Positions 9,378 through 17,592 of a stretch of 64,000 nt of DNA are shown here, one piece after another. This stretch comes from Aureispira sp. CCB-QB1 (GTDB taxonomy: Bacteria; Bacteroidota; Bacteroidia; Chitinophagales; Saprospiraceae), in NCBI RefSeq assembly GCF_000724545.1, contig NZ_JHBV01000042.1, positions 1-64,000 of the forward strand, given 5' to 3'. A program made the position numbers and the translations under genes. The notes beneath the pieces were generated by a model. The model was not told the origin of the DNA and did no database searches. It saw only the letters and a program-made list of their open reading frames with translations. Position 1 is the stretch's first letter. Each line of letters starts with the position of its first letter.

Positions 9378-9441
9378 AATTTAGTAGTGTTTGTTAAGTC
9401 TGTAAAATGGATTGAGTATTAGCTTTTTGGTCGATATGCTA

Positions 9442-9449
9442 CAAATGTA
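9442..9449 (-). promoter_or_regulatory. -7 box of the SprB-repeat gene
   Basis: On the minus strand this reads TACATTTG, 65 bases upstream of the start codon. Confidence 0.45.
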
Positions 9450-9501
9450 GTTGAAGTTTGATTAGAAATGATGTACATTTTTTATATATTGTCTGATATA
9501 A

Positions 9502-10914
9502 ATGATTAAAATGATGCAAAAATCTAAGCTAGTTACTGTTTTTAAAAAGATAGATAAAAAAGATCTTCGAGATTTAAAAAAATGGGTGCAATCGCCTATT
9601 CATAATGAACATAAGGATGTGTCCAAACTGTTTGATTTTTTATTTACTAGGTATCAGTTAAATGCAACGACACTTAAAAAAGAACGTGCTTGGAAATACC
9701 TGTATCAGAATAAACCATACGATGATTTAAGAATGCGTCATATTATGTCTTCGAGTTTAAAAGTGCTAGAAGAATTTGTCAGCTATAAAATGGTAAAAAA
9801 TATCTCTTTTGAACACGAAAAAAAATTGGTAAAAGCCTATAGAGATAGAAAATTATTGAAACCTGCTACTCAAAGCCTGAAAAAAGCTACAAAGTATCTA
9901 AATAAAAGCGTTCCACTCGATGAAGCATACTATTATCACAAGTATGAATTAGAAGTCTTGAAATTTGATTTGGAAGGCACTCAAAATAGGACAAGAGCAA
10001 CCAATATAACCGAAATAACCAAACAGGCGAGTCTGTTTTTTATGATCACAACGTTGCGATATGCTTATACGGCACGTAGTCAGCAAAGTTTGAAAAAAAC
10101 AGATTATAACGTTCCTTTATTAGATAGTGTCTTGCAAGAAGTAGAACACCATGATTATTCTTCCTCGCCAATTCTTATGATTTATTATCATGGTTATCAA
10201 ACTCTCAACAATCCAGAGGAGGAACAGCATTTTCAGGCACTTAACTATTACTTAGAGCAATACGATTGGCTAGGAGCAAAAGAACAGCGAGAAATTTTAT
10301 TAATGGCTTTAAATTATGCGATTAAGCAGATTAATACGGGAAGTCAATTTTATATGCAAGAAGCCTTCCGACTTTATAAAAAGGGGTTAGAAGAAAATTT
10401 GCTGATTGAACAAAATGAAATGAGTCACTTTGCTTATAAAAATATTGTCTCTCTAGGTATTATTTTGAAGGAATACGAATGGCTGGATGATTTTATACCA
10501 ATGTATGCCCTGAAACTTAAAGGTGATTCTAAGAGTAATTATCGAGATTATAGTTTGGCGAGGTTGACATTTGCTAGAGGGGATTTTAATCAAACAATGG
10601 AACTGTTAATTCAGGCGGATTATGACGATATTATGTTGAATATTGGTGCAAAGGTGATGCTCTTAAAATTATATTATCAACAAGGTTATTGGGATGCATT
10701 GGAAGCTTTATTAGAGAGTTTCCGAATTTTTTTGAATCGAAAAAAAGAGCTGAGTTATCATAAAACGCATTATGCTAATCTGATTAGTTGGGTTAAAAAA
10801 TTGTTGAGTACGCCTAATTTTGACAAAGAAGTACGAAAGAAAATGAAGCAAGAAATCGCTAATACGCATCCCTTAGCAGAACGAGAATGGTTGTTGGAAC
10901 AAGTGAGAAAATAG
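9502..10914 (+). CDS. Helical protein of unknown function (TPR-like)
   Basis: This 470-residue protein has no signal peptide and no membrane segment, and is almost wholly predicted helix. It is rich in Lys, Leu, Tyr and Glu. It opens with a basic helical region (VFKKIDKKDLRDLKKWVQSPIHNEHKDVSKLFDFLF) and continues as repeated helix pairs resembling degenerate tetratricopeptide or HEAT-like repeats, for example LARLTFARGDFNQTMELLIQADYDD. I recognise no catalytic motif. Scaffold proteins of this type are frequent in Saprospiria, from general knowledge. It is transcribed alone, upstream of the carotenoid operon. The ATG at 9502 is followed by another at 9511, either of which could be used. Confidence 0.8.
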   Translation: MIKMMQKSKLVTVFKKIDKKDLRDLKKWVQSPIHNEHKDVSKLFDFLFTRYQLNATTLKKERAWKYLYQNKPYDDLRMRHIMSSSLKVLEEFVSYKMVKNISFEHEKKLVKAYRDRKLLKPATQSLKKATKYLNKSVPLDEAYYYHKYELEVLKFDLEGTQNRTRATNITEITKQASLFFMITTLRYAYTARSQQSLKKTDYNVPLLDSVLQEVEHHDYSSSPILMIYYHGYQTLNNPEEEQHFQALNYYLEQYDWLGAKEQREILLMALNYAIKQINTGSQFYMQEAFRLYKKGLEENLLIEQNEMSHFAYKNIVSLGIILKEYEWLDDFIPMYALKLKGDSKSNYRDYSLARLTFARGDFNQTMELLIQADYDDIMLNIGAKVMLLKLYYQQGYWDALEALLESFRIFLNRKKELSYHKTHYANLISWVKKLLSTPNFDKEVRKKMKQEIANTHPLAEREWLLEQVRK

Positions 10915-11135
10915 AAGTATAAAACGAACATATTAAGTTGATGAATCCGCCCAAAGGATAAAAAAACAACAGAAATTTGCCTTCAAAGTATACGCTTTAG
11001 TATGAAAACATAGCTTTTGTTTAACTTTTTTTACGAAAAAATACTTTTTTGTTAAACAAAATAATCCGTTCTATGTTCCATAGAATATTCTCAAGTATTG
11101 GTGAGAGTTCTATTGAATTGTACAAAAACGGAAAA

Positions 11136-12617
11136 ATGCAAATTGATATTATAGGTTCAGGTTTTGCAGGTTTAGTTGCTGCTTGCTTTTTAGCTAAAAA
11201 TGGACACGAAGTCCATGTTCATGAAAAAAATGAGATGGTAGGTGGTCGAGCTCGTACGTTTAGTGTCGAGGGGTTTACCTTTGATATGGGACCTTCTTGG
11301 TATTGGATGCCCGATCTTATTGATAAGATTTTTGAAGATTTAGGCGAAAAAAGGGAAGATTACATAACTTTAGAGCGATTAGATCCTTCTTACCGAGTGT
11401 TTTGGAACGACAGATCTTATACCGATATGCCTGCCAGTATGGACGCATTATATCGAGTATTTGATGATCTTGAAAAAGATGGAGGGAAAAAATTAAAGCA
11501 ATTTTTAGACGATGCACAAATTAAGTATAAGGTAGGGACAGAAAAATTCTTGGAAAAACCAGGCTTAAGCCTCTTGGAATTGATTGATGTAGAAGTGTTT
11601 AAAAACTTCTTTAAACTAGACTTGTTCAAATCGGTCGAAAAAGATGTTTGTAATCGTTTTGAATCACATAAGGCACGTTCTATTTTAAGATTTCCTGTGT
11701 TATTTTTGGGAGAGATGCCTCATCGAATTCCTTCTTTGTATACCTTAATGAATTATGCGGATCTAAAGTTAGGAACTTGGTATCCCAAAGGAGGGATGCA
11801 ACAATTGGCACAAGGGCTTAAGAAAATTGCAGAGAAACATGGTGCTGTATTTCACTTGAATAGCCCTGTTACAAGTTTTACCTGCGCGAATGGAAAAGTA
11901 ACAGACCTTCACTTTGAAGGCGTTTCAAAAAAAGTAGAACAGGTAGTTGCAGGCGCAGACTATAATTTTGTGGAACAGCAACTAATTCCCAAAGCATACA
12001 GACGATACAGTCCCGAATATTGGGATAAACGAAAAATGGCTCCAAGCTCTTTAATTTATTACTTGGGAGTTAATAAAAAACTGGAAGGAGTAGAGCATCA
12101 TAATTTGTTTTTTGACGAAGATTTGGTGGAACATGGCAAACAAATTTATGATCAGCCAGATTGGCCAGATAGCCCCTTGTTTTATGCCTGTGTAACCTCT
12201 AAAACCGACCCTGATGTAGCACCAGAAGGAAAGGAGAATGTATTTTTACTCATGCCTTTGGCACCAGATGTAGAGGACAACGAGACCCTTCGAGAGAAAT
12301 ATTTAGACATTATGTTGGAACGAATGGAACGTCATACAGGTCAATCTATTCGGTCGCATATTATATACAAGCGTTCTTACTGTATCAATGACTTTAAGCA
12401 AGATTATAATTCTTACAAAGGTAATGCGTATGGATTGGCCAATACCTTAATGCAAACGGCCAATTTAAAACCAAAAATAACTTCTAAACTAGATAACCTT
12501 GTTTTTTGTGGGCAACTAACGGTTCCTGGTCCAGGTGTTCCTCCTGCCTTAATTTCGGGCAAAGTAGCGGCAAAATTAGTTATGAAAAAAGCTGCTACCC
12601 CAAAAAAAGGACACTAG
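11136..12617 (+). CDS. crtI: Phytoene desaturase
   Basis: This FAD-dependent enzyme introduces the double bonds that turn phytoene into lycopene. The start at 11136 (MQIDIIGSGFAG) puts the FAD-binding GSGFAG at residues 7-12 and gives 493 residues, the usual CrtI length; the frame is open further upstream from 11049, but that leader does not look like protein of this family. Family hallmarks include EKNEMVGGRARTF after the first fold, FDMGPSWYWMP, WYPKGGMQQLAQGL and the C-terminal FCGQLTVPGPGVPPALISG. It is the first gene of the crt operon. A 234-base gap containing a dispersed repeat separates it from crtB. Confidence 0.95.
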   Translation: MQIDIIGSGFAGLVAACFLAKNGHEVHVHEKNEMVGGRARTFSVEGFTFDMGPSWYWMPDLIDKIFEDLGEKREDYITLERLDPSYRVFWNDRSYTDMPASMDALYRVFDDLEKDGGKKLKQFLDDAQIKYKVGTEKFLEKPGLSLLELIDVEVFKNFFKLDLFKSVEKDVCNRFESHKARSILRFPVLFLGEMPHRIPSLYTLMNYADLKLGTWYPKGGMQQLAQGLKKIAEKHGAVFHLNSPVTSFTCANGKVTDLHFEGVSKKVEQVVAGADYNFVEQQLIPKAYRRYSPEYWDKRKMAPSSLIYYLGVNKKLEGVEHHNLFFDEDLVEHGKQIYDQPDWPDSPLFYACVTSKTDPDVAPEGKENVFLLMPLAPDVEDNETLREKYLDIMLERMERHTGQSIRSHIIYKRSYCINDFKQDYNSYKGNAYGLANTLMQTANLKPKITSKLDNLVFCGQLTVPGPGVPPALISGKVAAKLVMKKAATPKKGH

Positions 12618-12656
12618 GCTTATATCAACCATTATTTCGTGAAGAAAACATATCAG

Positions 12657-12771
12657 TTCACTTCGTGAACGCTTTGCTTTTAGTTAGCTTTGTTACTCCC
12701 TACGGTCGTGAGCTCGCACAGCTCGGTTCGCTGCTATTACGTGGTATTATAGTGCTACATAGCTGATTATC
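12657..12771 (+). repeat. Dispersed intergenic repeat, copy within the crt operon
   Basis: The segment GCTTTGCTTTTAGTTAGCT followed later by CGCTGCTATTACGTGG matches the other copies. About 40 extra bases lie between the two parts, including the small palindromes GAGCTCGC and AGCTCGG. The orientation is the same as the copy at 46731-46806. Confidence 0.6.
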
Positions 12772-12851
12772 AAGGAAAGTGTGTTTTTGTTGCTTCCTTC
12801 TTTGAAAGGTTGGTAATCGTTATTAATCAACAATACTTAAACTTATTTCCA

Positions 12852-13691
12852 ATGAAATCATTATTCGACGAATTATCAAGAGGTGCTTCAGTGAATGTTA
12901 CAAAGATTTATAGCACTTCATTTTATAAAAGTGTTTCTACTTTGGATGAAAACATTCGAGATGATGTCCATGCTATTTATGGAATGGTCCGATTTGCGGA
13001 TGAAATTGTAGATTCTTTTCATGGTTACAAAAAAGAAGAACTATTGGCAGAGTTTAAAGCAGATACGTACAAGGCAATTGATAGAGGGATCTCTTTAAAT
13101 GCCGTTTTAAACTCTTTTCAGGCAGCTGTGAATAAATATCAAATTGACCTAGATTTGATTGAGAAATTTTTCAGAAGTATGGAAATGGATTTACAACCCA
13201 TAGAATATACGCAAGAATTGTATGAAGAATACATTCTAGGATCAGCAGAAGTTGTAGGGTTGATGTGTTTAAAGATTTTTGTTTATGGGGATGAGGAGCA
13301 GTATCAAAAACTAAAGCCTTATGCTATGAAATTAGGCTCTGCTTTTCAAAAAATTAACTTCCTAAGAGACTTGAAGGATGATTGGGGAGCATTGGGAAGA
13401 ATCTATTTTCCTAATGTGGGAGATGTAGAAGGTTTGACGCTTGAAAACAAATTATCGATAGAAGAAGAAATAGAACAAGAGTTTTTAGAAGCTTATAAAG
13501 GAGTGCTGATGCTGCCACGATCTTCTCGATTTGGGGTTTATGTAGCTTATACGTATTATTATAACTTGCTTAAAAAAATCAAAGCAAAAACCGTTAACGA
13601 TTTGATTTCTCAGCGCATTCGAATTCCTAATTATTCGAAATACTATTTGTATGTAAAATCTTATCTAAGACATTCTTTTAACGTGTTATAA
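12852..13691 (+). CDS. crtB: Phytoene synthase
   Basis: This enzyme condenses two geranylgeranyl diphosphates head to head into phytoene, the first committed carotenoid step. The ATG at 12852 (MKSLFDELSRGAS) gives 279 residues; the 14 codons before it in frame are unlikely to be translated. The two aspartate-rich metal sites are present: D50-x3-D54 in FADEIVD and NFLRDLKDD at 169-177. It is the second gene of the crt operon, with crtD 12 bases downstream. Confidence 0.95.
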   Translation: MKSLFDELSRGASVNVTKIYSTSFYKSVSTLDENIRDDVHAIYGMVRFADEIVDSFHGYKKEELLAEFKADTYKAIDRGISLNAVLNSFQAAVNKYQIDLDLIEKFFRSMEMDLQPIEYTQELYEEYILGSAEVVGLMCLKIFVYGDEEQYQKLKPYAMKLGSAFQKINFLRDLKDDWGALGRIYFPNVGDVEGLTLENKLSIEEEIEQEFLEAYKGVLMLPRSSRFGVYVAYTYYYNLLKKIKAKTVNDLISQRIRIPNYSKYYLYVKSYLRHSFNVL

Positions 13692-13703
13692 TCTATAATC
13701 ATT

Positions 13704-15164
13704 ATGTACGATGCCATTGTTATAGGAGCGGGAATAGCAGGAATTGCGGTTGCATTGCGTTTAAAAAAACGTGGTGATAAAGTATTGGTCTTGGAAAAAA
13801 ATAGTTACGTAGGGGGCAAAATGAATCAATACGAATCTATGGGCTATCGTTGGGATACGGGACCGTCTTTGTTTACAATGCCTCAATTGGTAGATGAATT
13901 GTATGAATTATATAACAAAAATCCTATAGATTATTATCAGTACAAAGAAGAAGAAGAGGCTTGTCGTTATTTTTTTAGTGATAAGACACAATTGAACTTT
14001 TATACCAATCGGACAAAGCTAAAAAAAGAACTATCTGAAAAACTGGGAATTGATACTAAGGTTATTGATTCTTATATGGAACGTAGTGCAGAGAAATACA
14101 ATTCCATTGGGGTAATTTCATTGGAAAATGCCATCCATAAACCTAGCGAATTGCCTTGGGGGAAATTATTAAAGATGCTACCACAGATTTTTAGAACCAA
14201 TTTATTTACTTCCTTACATCGACTTAATGCAACTCAACTAAAAGAGCCAAGGTTGGTTCAAATTTTTGATCGTTATGCTACCTACAATGGTTCAAATCCC
14301 TATAAAGCATCAGGAATTTTGAGTATGATTCCACATTTAGAACAAAATGTAGGCACTTTTTTTCCAAAAGGAGGCATGCGTTCTATTGTGGATGGATTGT
14401 ACCAATTGGCAAAGGAAGTTGGGATAGAGTTTGAATTTGGGGTTTCGATTGGCAAGGTAGAAAAGATAAAAAAAGGATATTGTATCAATGAAAATCCCCA
14501 TTACCATTGTAAAAGATTGGTAAGCGCTATTGATTGTGTTCAATTTTATAAAGAGGTGCTCAAGGACAAAACCCTAGCTAAAAAGTACCACCGCCAAGAA
14601 CGGTCTAGTTCGGCAATTATTTTTTATTGGGGTATTCAAAAACAATTTGCAGAATTAGGCTTGCACAATATTTTTTTTAGTGAAGATTATCAACGAGAGT
14701 TTGAATTGATTTTTGAAGAAAAAAATATTCCATTAGAAGGGACAATATATGTGCACATTAGTTCAAAAGTGAATCCGCAAGATGCTCCGAAAGATGGTGA
14801 AAATTGGTTTGTGATGCTCAATGTTCCAGCTGGAATAGAGATCAATAAGGAACAAACAGCCATTATTAAAAGTGCTATCTTAAAACGCATCGAACAGATG
14901 TTAAACAAAGAAGTAACTCCCTATATTCAAACAGAAAAGGTATGGACACCCAAAGGTATTGAATTGGATACAGGGGCAATAGAAGGGGCTTTGTATGGAG
15001 CTGCGTCTAATTCCAAAATGGCTGCTTTGACAAGGCATCCTAATTTTTCTAAAAAATACAAAGAAATTTATTTTTGTGGTGGAACCGTTCACCCAGGAGG
15101 AGGGATTCCATTGTCTATTCAATCCGCAAAAATTGTTGATAAATTAATTGCCAATGAACGCTAA
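13704..15164 (+). CDS. crtD: CrtI-family carotenoid 3,4-desaturase
   Basis: This is a second phytoene-desaturase-family flavoprotein of 486 residues. GAGIAG (8-13) starts the FAD fold, followed by LEKNSYVGGKMNQYES, WDTGPSLFTMP, FFPKGGMRSIVDGLY and the C-terminal FCGGTVHPGGGIPLSIQSAK. That C-terminal HPGGGIPL is typical of the CrtD and related branches. In Bacteroidota clusters that also carry cruF, this enzyme desaturates the 3',4' bond of 1'-hydroxylated carotenoids. Assignment to CrtD rather than a second CrtI is inferred from the neighbours. It overlaps the start of cruF by 11 bases. Confidence 0.85.
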   Translation: MYDAIVIGAGIAGIAVALRLKKRGDKVLVLEKNSYVGGKMNQYESMGYRWDTGPSLFTMPQLVDELYELYNKNPIDYYQYKEEEEACRYFFSDKTQLNFYTNRTKLKKELSEKLGIDTKVIDSYMERSAEKYNSIGVISLENAIHKPSELPWGKLLKMLPQIFRTNLFTSLHRLNATQLKEPRLVQIFDRYATYNGSNPYKASGILSMIPHLEQNVGTFFPKGGMRSIVDGLYQLAKEVGIEFEFGVSIGKVEKIKKGYCINENPHYHCKRLVSAIDCVQFYKEVLKDKTLAKKYHRQERSSSAIIFYWGIQKQFAELGLHNIFFSEDYQREFELIFEEKNIPLEGTIYVHISSKVNPQDAPKDGENWFVMLNVPAGIEINKEQTAIIKSAILKRIEQMLNKEVTPYIQTEKVWTPKGIELDTGAIEGALYGAASNSKMAALTRHPNFSKKYKEIYFCGGTVHPGGGIPLSIQSAKIVDKLIANER

Positions 15165-15792
15165 CACGATACAGGTTAAGTTGGAGTCTTATGCTCCTTG
15201 GATTTTGGTACTCTTTCATCTAATTGGGTTAGGAATTTTTCTTTATCCAGATCGAGTAGAAGGTTTGTCAGGACTAAATATGATTTTGTGCGCCTTACTT
15301 ATTCTTTTTTCTTCTGAGCACTGGAGAACAGAAACCTATTTGTTGTTAGGAATTGTTGTAGGTGGTTTTACGGTTGAGGCGATTGGTGTTAATACAGGCT
15401 TGTTATTTGGCAATTATGATTATGGACATGAGTTAGGGGTAAAACTATATGGAGTACCTGTTGTGTTGGGCTTAAATTGGTATTGCGTTGTTGCTACTAG
15501 TGTCCATTTTGTGCTTCAATGGATTCCTAAAACAATGCCATGGATGTTGAAAGCCGTAGTGGCTGGTTTGCTGTGTGTTGTGCTGGATTATTTTATTGAA
15601 CCTGTCGCTATGAAATATAATTTTTGGAATTGGGAGCATGGGATTATTCCTTTGTTCAATTATGTGTGTTGGTTTATTTTTTCTGTGCTATTTGCAAGTG
15701 TCTATTTGTTGAATGTCAAAAAGGTAAATGCGACAGCTTATTTCTTGTTTTATATTTGGCTCTTGTTTTTCTGTATTTTGAATGTGTTGTAA
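15154..15792 (+). CDS. cruF: Carotenoid 1',2'-hydratase (CruF/DUF422 family)
   Basis: This 212-residue integral membrane protein has about seven hydrophobic segments. It matches the carotenoid biosynthesis protein family DUF422: GFTVEAIGVNTGLLFGNYDYG and LDYFIEPVAMKYNFWNW carry the conserved acidic and aromatic residues. CruF adds water across the 1',2' double bond of the open psi end of a monocyclic carotenoid. The ATG at 15154 lies inside the last codons of crtD, indicating translational coupling. The upstream TTG at 15148 is an alternative start. Confidence 0.9.
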   Translation: MNANTIQVKLESYAPWILVLFHLIGLGIFLYPDRVEGLSGLNMILCALLILFSSEHWRTETYLLLGIVVGGFTVEAIGVNTGLLFGNYDYGHELGVKLYGVPVVLGLNWYCVVATSVHFVLQWIPKTMPWMLKAVVAGLLCVVLDYFIEPVAMKYNFWNWEHGIIPLFNYVCWFIFSVLFASVYLLNVKKVNATAYFLFYIWLLFFCILNVL

Positions 15793-15858
15793 ACAAATAG
15801 TTTGTTGGCAAACTAAATTTCTAAAAAAAGGATTAAGAAAAATATTATAACTATAGAT

Positions 15859-16326
15859 ATGATGACTATACTGACTTATCTAATCCCATTTCTACTAGCT
15901 TTCTTTGGGATGGAATTTATGGCTTGGTTTACCCACAAATATATCATGCATGGTTTTTTGTGGTTTTTGCATGAAGATCACCACCAGCCCGACCCCAATA
16001 CTTTTTTTGAGAAAAACGACGCCTTTTTTTTGGTGTATGCTATTCCAAGTTGGTTGTGTATTATGTTAGGAATGATGTGGGGCAATACCTTTTCTGTTGG
16101 GTTTGGATTTGGTATTTTGGCGTATGGGGTCACTTATTTTTTAGTACATGACGTACTGATTCATAGACGATTTAAGTGGTTTGATAAGGTACAGAGTCCT
16201 TATTTTAAGGCACTTCGAAAAGCACATAAGGTGCATCATAAAAACCGTTTTAAAGAAGAGGGCAGTTGTTTTGGTTTATTGGTTGTTCCTCGTAAGTTTT
16301 ATCAAGAACAAAAGAAAAAAAGATGA
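15859..16326 (+). CDS. crtZ: Beta-carotene 3-hydroxylase
   Basis: This is a di-iron membrane hydroxylase of 155 residues that adds the 3-OH group on the beta ring. The histidine clusters are clear: H26-x4-H31 (HKYIMH), H38-x2-HH (HEDHH), HDVLIHRR and HKVHH near 131-135. Hydrophobic stretches at about 5-24, 54-71 and 75-95 fit the membrane topology. The stop overlaps the next gene by four bases (ATGA), so the two are translationally coupled. The start has two adjacent ATG codons at 15859 and 15862. Confidence 0.95.
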   Translation: MMTILTYLIPFLLAFFGMEFMAWFTHKYIMHGFLWFLHEDHHQPDPNTFFEKNDAFFLVYAIPSWLCIMLGMMWGNTFSVGFGFGILAYGVTYFLVHDVLIHRRFKWFDKVQSPYFKALRKAHKVHHKNRFKEEGSCFGLLVVPRKFYQEQKKKR

Positions 16327-17030
16327 ATACCTTGTACTTGCTATTAGATTTAGGAGTTATTATATTTCCCTTTTTGTTGAGTTTTGACAAAAAAGTACAT
16401 TATGTTGGTGATTGGGGCGCTACATTTGGAGCCTTGTTTGCGATTGGAGTACCATTTTTAATTCACGATTACTTCTTTACAGAAATGGGCGTATGGGGCT
16501 TTAATCCTGATTACTTAACAGGATACTATCTACTCAATTTGCCGATAGAAGAAGTGCTATTTTTTGTGGTCGTTCCGTATGCTTGTACTTTTGTGTACGC
16601 CTGTTGTGGAGCGTATTTTACAAAAATTGATTTTAAAACCTTTAACCTCGTGTTTTATGTTGGAATGCTGCTGTATGCTATTGTTATTTTAGTTTTGGGA
16701 ATGGGGCGTTGGTATAGTACAATGGTAGCGATTATTGCTTTTTTCTTAGGAGGCTATTTGTGGGTCAAACGAAATAATTATCCTTACTTACCCATAGCTG
16801 TTTTGCTGTCAATGATTCCATTTTTTATTATGAATAGTATTTTAACAGGATCATTTACACCAGCACCAATTGTTTGGTACGATAATGCTCAAAATATAGG
16901 ATACCGTTGGGGGACAATCCCCGCAGAAGATATCCTGTATTCATTCTTACTGGTTGCGGGGAATATTTTAGTATTTAAATTTTTAGTAGAACGAAAACGA
17001 AAAATTACGACCACTTTACAAAAGGCATAA
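16323..17030 (+). CDS. crtYcd: Lycopene cyclase, CrtYcd type
   Basis: This 235-residue protein is built of two lycopene-cyclase domains in one chain, as in the Bacteroidota and archaeal CrtYcd enzymes. Each half carries an acidic motif in a membrane helix: LPIEEVLFF in the first and IPAEDILYS in the second. Six to seven membrane segments are visible. It should form the beta ring from a psi end of lycopene. Cyclisation of only one end is inferred from the presence of cruF and crtD. It is the last gene of the crt operon and is convergent with the next gene, with a gap of only 21 bases. Confidence 0.93.
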   Translation: MNTLYLLLDLGVIIFPFLLSFDKKVHYVGDWGATFGALFAIGVPFLIHDYFFTEMGVWGFNPDYLTGYYLLNLPIEEVLFFVVVPYACTFVYACCGAYFTKIDFKTFNLVFYVGMLLYAIVILVLGMGRWYSTMVAIIAFFLGGYLWVKRNNYPYLPIAVLLSMIPFFIMNSILTGSFTPAPIVWYDNAQNIGYRWGTIPAEDILYSFLLVAGNILVFKFLVERKRKITTTLQKA

Positions 17031-17051
17031 GCAGCCGTTTATGACACTAAC

Positions 17052-17546
17052 TCAACTAAATGGTTCCAATTGTTGAACATATTGGGCTAATGCATCGCTT
17101 TTCTGTGTACCAATTAAAAGTTTTGTTCCGTTCTTTAGTTCTATCGCCAGTCCCATTGTTCCAGAAGCATTATAAACTGTGCCGTATTGTGAACTTAGGC
17201 GAAGCCCCCAACCGCCTATAAATCCATAATCTACCACCTGCGCTTTTTGAACATTGTTCCATTTTATTACTCTTTTGGTAAGTGGAAAAAAATGGATTTT
17301 AATTTCAGTGTTATTGATTTCTGTTTTTAGATTGAGTGTCCAAAAGAAAATAAGCAAGCCTAAGATCATACTAGCTATTACAATCAAAGAAAGGTCAGAA
17401 CTAGGCTTATCTCCAAAAGGTTGTCCAAGTATAATTTGTTGATAAATTCCATAGAGGATCAACATACCTACACCAACCAAAATAATAGTTACCAACCATA
17501 GTAGCCAGCCGCTAAGCTTTTGTTTTTCTTTGAATACAAGAGACAT
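17052..17546 (-). CDS. Membrane protein with PH-like domain
   Basis: This 164-residue protein has two membrane helices (about 13-34 and 51-69), followed by a beta-rich domain (TEINNTEIKIHFFPLTKRVIKWNNVQKAQVVDYG...) with the look of a bacterial pleckstrin-homology fold. Its final strand and helix are LLIGTQKSDALAQYVQQL. Function is unknown. A smaller protein of similar design lies at 44139-44546. It is convergent with crtYcd, and no terminator hairpin is visible between them. Confidence 0.75.
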   Translation of the reverse strand: MSLVFKEKQKLSGWLLWLVTIILVGVGMLILYGIYQQIILGQPFGDKPSSDLSLIVIASMILGLLIFFWTLNLKTEINNTEIKIHFFPLTKRVIKWNNVQKAQVVDYGFIGGWGLRLSSQYGTVYNASGTMGLAIELKNGTKLLIGTQKSDALAQYVQQLEPFS

Positions 17547-17592
17547 ACTTTAGGACATTAGAAGGTTGAAAAAATTAATTTGTTTATAATTT

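Noticed and set aside
12506-12766. Plus-strand open frame overlapping the end of crtI
   Set aside because: It is out of frame with crtI, and its 3' part reads through a dispersed repeat; the composition is not protein-like.
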